64,000 nt of DNA from Ascaphus truei. Its lineage: Eukaryota > Chordata > Amphibia > Anura > Ascaphidae. Where the stretch lies: positions 57,891,976 to 57,955,975 of the forward strand of contig CM071570.1 of NCBI GenBank assembly GCA_036426205.1, read 5' to 3'. Shown here piece after piece: positions 59,491 through 64,000 of the stretch. The notes beneath the pieces were generated by a model. That model saw only the letters and a program-made list of their open reading frames with translations, was not told where the DNA came from and made no database searches. The position numbers and the translations under genes are program-made. Every line of letters begins with the position of its first letter. Position 1 is the stretch's first letter.

Positions 59491-60186
59491 GATTTTGTCT
59501 TACAGAAAGAATAGAAACAGAACACAGGAGGTAAGTAGAGAAGAAAAAAGAGAGAAAAGAAGAAAAAGAAGAATATGAAGAAAAAGTTGCACAACAGGAA
59601 AACAAACCGTAAATACAATGCATAATATGTAAATAAATTGAAATAAAATAAAATAGTCATGTAGCCAATTGGAATTTCTATGCAGAAAGGAATGGCAAAG
59701 TGAAATGGTAACACTAATTCTGATCAATATACCATAATCAGACATAAGCAATAAAAACTTGCATCAGGTTAATGACCAATGTGATAAATACCATCCTATG
59801 TCCAAAGAATACACCAATTGATACAACAATACATATTATATAGCATTTGATTTTGTCCCAAGGTAGATAGCAACATAAGTAACATCAATTACTGAAAAAG
59901 AGAATTCATTGACTAGCTAAATGATGCAACTAATAGTCAAGGGGGGGAGAGAGAGAACACACCAAAGATGACAAACAAAACTTGCAGGGTTTCAAGAGTA
60001 CATCCTGAGTGATCAAAAAATACATCGATTAGGATTTAAAAAGAGCCAAATCAGTTCAGCATGACAGTAACCAAAATTGATCCTTAACCTTTGATTTTGA
60101 TCTTAAAAGGTAAGGAGAGATAGTATATGGTAATGAACAAATCATGTAAGTAATGCACAGTTGGCACAGAAATTATAAAAAGCTCT

Positions 60187-60600
60187 TTAAGTTCCAATCA
60201 ATGTTGCAGGAGGAGAATTAGGACGAGGTGTAGGATTGGAGGAGGATACAGAGGGGATGTCCTGACGTATGGATTCCACCTTTTCCTTGAAATAGTCAGT
60301 AAAGTCCTCTGGTGAGATGGAGGAAGAAAAACAGGCAGCAGAGAATGGTCTGAGTAGGGAGTCAAAGACAGAGAAGAGTCGGCATGGGTTAGACTTGTGT
60401 GTGTTGATTAGTGACGAAAAGTAGGGCTGTTTAGCCTGGGAGAGAGCAGAGTTGAAACAAGATAATATAAATTTGTAGTGAAGGAAGTCTGCGAGAGTGT
60501 GAGATTTCCTCCAGAGGCGTTCAAAGAAACAAGGGCAGGAAGCAGCATGCGTGTGTGGCAACTTAGCCAGGGTCTGCGTTTAGAAGGGTGAGAACAGCAG
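60187..60600 (-). mobile_element. L2-like LINE fragment (EN-RT linker)
   Basis: Encodes FERLWRKSHTLADFLHYKFI, SALSQAKQPYFSSLINTHKS, NPCRLFSVFDSLL and SPEDFTDYFKEKVESIRQDI, the region between endonuclease and RT of the same L2 family as 30290-31275 (NPRCLFPVFDSLL, SPQDFAEYFKTKVDSIWQDI). The frame is open for 124 codons. Confidence 0.8.
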
Positions 60601-63600
60601 AGAGAAAGTGAGGCATGTAAGTCGAGAGGAGGATAGGGCAAAGTTGTAGTTATATACGTAATATAAGTAGTTATAAGTAAATAAGTAAATGAGACTTGAA
60701 AAAAATAAGAGATTGCAAGGTGGCAAATTACAATTTTGTTATGTAGTTTTGTGAATAATTGACACAGCTTGGCAGGAAAAGTGTGACTCGCGTGGGGGTG
60801 AGATGGATTTTCTATTGTATGGTAATGGAGAATGGTGCTGTCATACAGGTACTTTGTTTGGGTGGCTGGTATGGGAGTGACCTTCCAGGATGCTGTATGT
60901 TCGTCCTTAGAGATTCTTCCAAGTTTCTTCAAATGCATAAAATGTCATGTTTTAATACATTTCTGGGAAATTTTACTCAACACAGATATTGTCTACATTT
61001 GGAAAAAAATGCTGTATGTACAATGTGATGTGACTAGAATTAAGGGTCATGTGACCTGGCAAAAAATAGTTTTTGCCCCATTTTGACATTTGTAAAAAAA
61101 AAATCCCAAAAAGAGGCAACTTTTGCCTGGTTCACGAACTTTCACGAAAATTTACCAAAATCTCTATTCATGGGTCATGTCTTGCTTGGGCCTCTAGTGG
61201 GAACTGGGGTTAACAGATTTTGATGGAGCCAACTGGTTGGATCCTGATGTTCATCATGTTTCACTTGGATGTTAAGTTCAATAAAGATTTGACGGTTATC
61301 TTCCCACATTTGGTGTTGTGATGGGACAAGGCCAGATCAAGGCATGGGTAAGTTATTATTACATTTTACATGGATGCTGACTGGCTAATAAACTGTGAAC
61401 ATGCTACAGTTAACTAGATAGTTTCAGAAGGGCAACAATGGTGTGTATATTTATTGATACAGTACATTTAATCTATTTGGAAACAACAATAATGTGTTTA
61501 TTTTTCTGTAATATGTCAAGATGGTTCAACATTATGCTTGTGTGGAAATTACTGTCCTTTCAGTTTTGTTGTCACATTTTTTTAAATCAAATGCTGCTTT
61601 CTGCAAAAATAAATATTTGATATGCTGTTGTTACTTGCTGTATTTGACTGGGCTGGAAGTCCCAGCACATCCATAATCTTTCCAGGAAATGGACTCTCAA
61701 AGGCATTCAAACCAGCATAGTTAGAAACACTATTATGGATGTAAATGTTTTCATGAATAATTTCTGGGGCAATAGCTATATTTATTTTTACAATACAGAC
61801 CAATTAATTTAGAAAGCTATTACGTCTAGAAGGTTTAGTTCTTCATTCAATATGTTATTGCTTTCTGAAAAAATATTTCGTTTTGTAAAGCACTGACATT
61901 TCTGTATATAATATACTGTAATTGACATACAGAACACATTTAGGCCTACCACACAGAGCTCACAATCTCTTTTTGGTAACTGAGGCTCAGGGAAATTGCC
62001 CAAACTCGATTTAGAAACCTACTGTATTAAATATGACGATGTTTGGTGCAGAAAATGTGTTTGTGTATTGATTCCTGGACCCCAATATGCAAACAAAAAA
62101 GTCTGTGAGGCCTGCTATTTAGGACAGATATGTGCTAGCTGTATTGCAGTTTGTAAAATAAAACAGAAGATGGCAGCAGTATATTCAGTTAAGCAACATG
62201 CCATTAGAATTATAGAGGGTGGTACAATGAGTTTCCCAAAGACAGATACAGAATTTGAAAGCACATATCGCTGACAAGAACAAGGAACGCAACAAGAGGG
62301 TAGAAAAATCCTAAAGGTTTTTAGCAAGAACATTTTTATTTATTCATTAGAAGACTTTGACTCCTTCCACAATAGAAGATAAGCATGTTTCAGAATGATT
62401 ACAAAGGACAGGTACAGTACTGCATATTGACCTATATATTGAGAAAAATATTTATTACTTAGACTTTAAAGATTTTACTTGCCCTGTTTACTTGGTGTGA
62501 TATTCCAACTTAGTCAAAGCTATTTTGATATTCTTGGTTATATTTTTTACCAAAGCCTGACACACAGGTACAATTATGCTTATAATGAACCTTTTCTAAT
62601 TTGAAAGCAAAATAAACTAAAAATCCAATGTTGTAGTCAAGCTGACCATTGTCTACAAAACATGAACTGGACAAACCTGAAATAGTTTTCAGTTATTTTA
62701 CCTAAAAGACGTTATGTAAAATGTAATTTACTTGAGAATTATTTTCTGAAATGCTAAATATTTCAGGGAATAACATATTTTTACAATAATAATGTAAAGA
62801 ATTATACACAGGTGCTATTGCATACACGTTTTCAGAAACATTTATGTACAGTATGTGATCCATACTAATAACAATCCTGTTCTGACACTGAAAGTTGTTG
62901 TCACTATGTATGTATATTTATGTATGCCCAACATATCTAATATTGTGATATATTGCAATGTGTGATGGTACAGTACTACAACTATGAAGGGCATTGTTAC
63001 ATTTGTGGATAAACTGTGATCTTGACAATTTGAAGAATAGGTTAACAGAACACAAAACCTCAGCAAGCTCTTTTTGGGAACCCCAATTTGAAGAATATAA
63101 ATACTGGTACACCTTTCCAAATGATTTATTTTGTTGGTCTAATAAAAGGCTCCATGTTACAGTGTGGGAACATTTGTATGTGCAGCAACTACTAGAAAGT
63201 AGATCCCTTTACATGCATTATTTTCTGTTGCCAATAACATTATATTGCACATCCTCTTTGACATGTTCTGCATACAAGTTATTTAAAAATGTTAAAATAA
63301 ATAATAATAATAATTATAACTTTATTTCATATAGTGCTTTTTTCCCAATGGGACTCAAAACACTTCACTATTACAGTACATGCAAGAATCGTATCTATAA
63401 ATTGTATAGAGTACATTTAATATCACAGGCAGAAAATCCTGTAAATAACTGAAGGGTTTGTAACTTTAAAGACGTGTGCCCGCCATACAATGGTTAAACT
63501 TAATAGGCACTTACTTCCAGCTGCTGTTTACAAAGCAGACCACCACGATAACCTCTTTACCTCTGCATATTTTATGTGAATTTGTGGTTATCACATATTA

Positions 63601-64000
63601 GATCAAGGGGAAAATGTCACTACTGTACACAATTGCATTTCCAGTTATCTTTGGTAGTTAATTAATTGCTCCAATTATTTCATTTCTACATAAAATATAT
63701 TCGTAGCGATAAATTAGGATAAAGCAAGACTGACCATTTTTCTTATTTTAGGCAACTACTACGCATAGTTGAAAGTGTGACAATAATATTAAATACAAAT
63801 AGTTGAAAGATATCTCACACTAAAATGCATTATCCAACCAATAAATATAGGTATAGGATAAAATATCACAATTCATATTATTGACATCACTAAAATCTGC
63901 TGCAAAGTCAACATACATAACATGGTGTACTGTAGGTTACCAACAAAGAGCCAAAGCAGTCTCACTTAACATGCATACTCAATCTGCATACAAGTTAGTG
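60601..64000. other. Intergenic, nothing recognised
   Basis: AT-rich, no coding sequence I can support. 61925-62005 resembles a decayed repeat tail (GAGCTCACAATCTC, GGTAACTGAGGCTCAGGGAA). 63296-63370 has (AAT)n followed by TTTATTTCATATAGTGCTTT and CCCAATGGGACTCAAA, probably another LINE/SINE tail. Confidence 0.6.

Noticed and set aside
61996..62274. Cysteine-rich 92-codon frame resembling a zinc-binding peptide
   Set aside because: Cys spacing fits no known finger, it starts within a decayed repeat tail and has no splice or promoter context.
29500..64000. Destrin (DSTN), the neighbour of BFSP1 in mammals
   Set aside because: Looked for the actin-depolymerising factor exon motifs on the plus strand; none was seen. 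The gene may lie further right, or synteny may differ.

Overview
The window is vertebrate, very probably anuran amphibian, nuclear DNA: AT-rich, intron-dominated and crowded with retroelements that look like those of frog genomes. These include a CR1 LINE whose 3' end is an 8-bp CTATGTAA-type tail, L2-like LINEs, Neptune-like Penelope elements (PLEs) with hammerhead-like terminal modules, Ty3/Gypsy LTRs and hAT or Tc1-type MITEs. The species cannot be named from the sequence.

The only host gene I can support is BFSP1 (filensin, a lens beaded-filament intermediate filament protein) on the minus strand. Five coding exons can be placed with consensus splice sites and continuous phase: exon 1 28716-29095, exon 2 25031-25091, exon 3 7118-7213, exon 4 3451-3543, exon 5 795-902. 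They encode the N-terminal 246 residues (head, coil 1 and the start of coil 2). The rest of the gene lies left of base 1. The introns are 3.6, 17.8, 3.6 and 2.5 kb. No second host gene was recognised to the right of exon 1.

Layout. 1-3450: introns 5 (part) and 4, with a hAT MITE, two foldback elements and an L2 tail. 3544-7117: intron 3, with a snapback element, a second foldback element and a 1.8-kb CR1 that is open except for one stop codon. 7214-25030: intron 2, with a LINE C-terminus (RTE-like), PLE pieces, a probable solo LTR, a cluster of nested palindromes, a hAT MITE with an 8-bp target duplication, and a decayed 3.7-kb LTR retrotransposon. 25092-28715: intron 1. 29096-30290: 5' flank of BFSP1.

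30290-42808 is anomalous. A ~1.25-kb composite unit (L2 reverse-transcriptase fragment plus PLE-like terminal sequence) is repeated in tandem. The unique DNA from 27246 to 30562, including BFSP1 exon 1, reappears at 33194-36438 with many 1-2 base indels. A 63-base N gap lies inside the array. The pattern fits unpolished long-read sequence and a false duplication around a real tandem array better than a true segmental duplication.

42809-64000 is intergenic and transposon-rich: G-rich minisatellite, Gypsy LTRs and a broken gag, an old L2 split by a solo LTR, two PLE fragments (one split by a 1,047-bp insertion with a 15-bp target duplication) and L2 fragments. From about 60.6 kb to the end almost nothing is recognisable.
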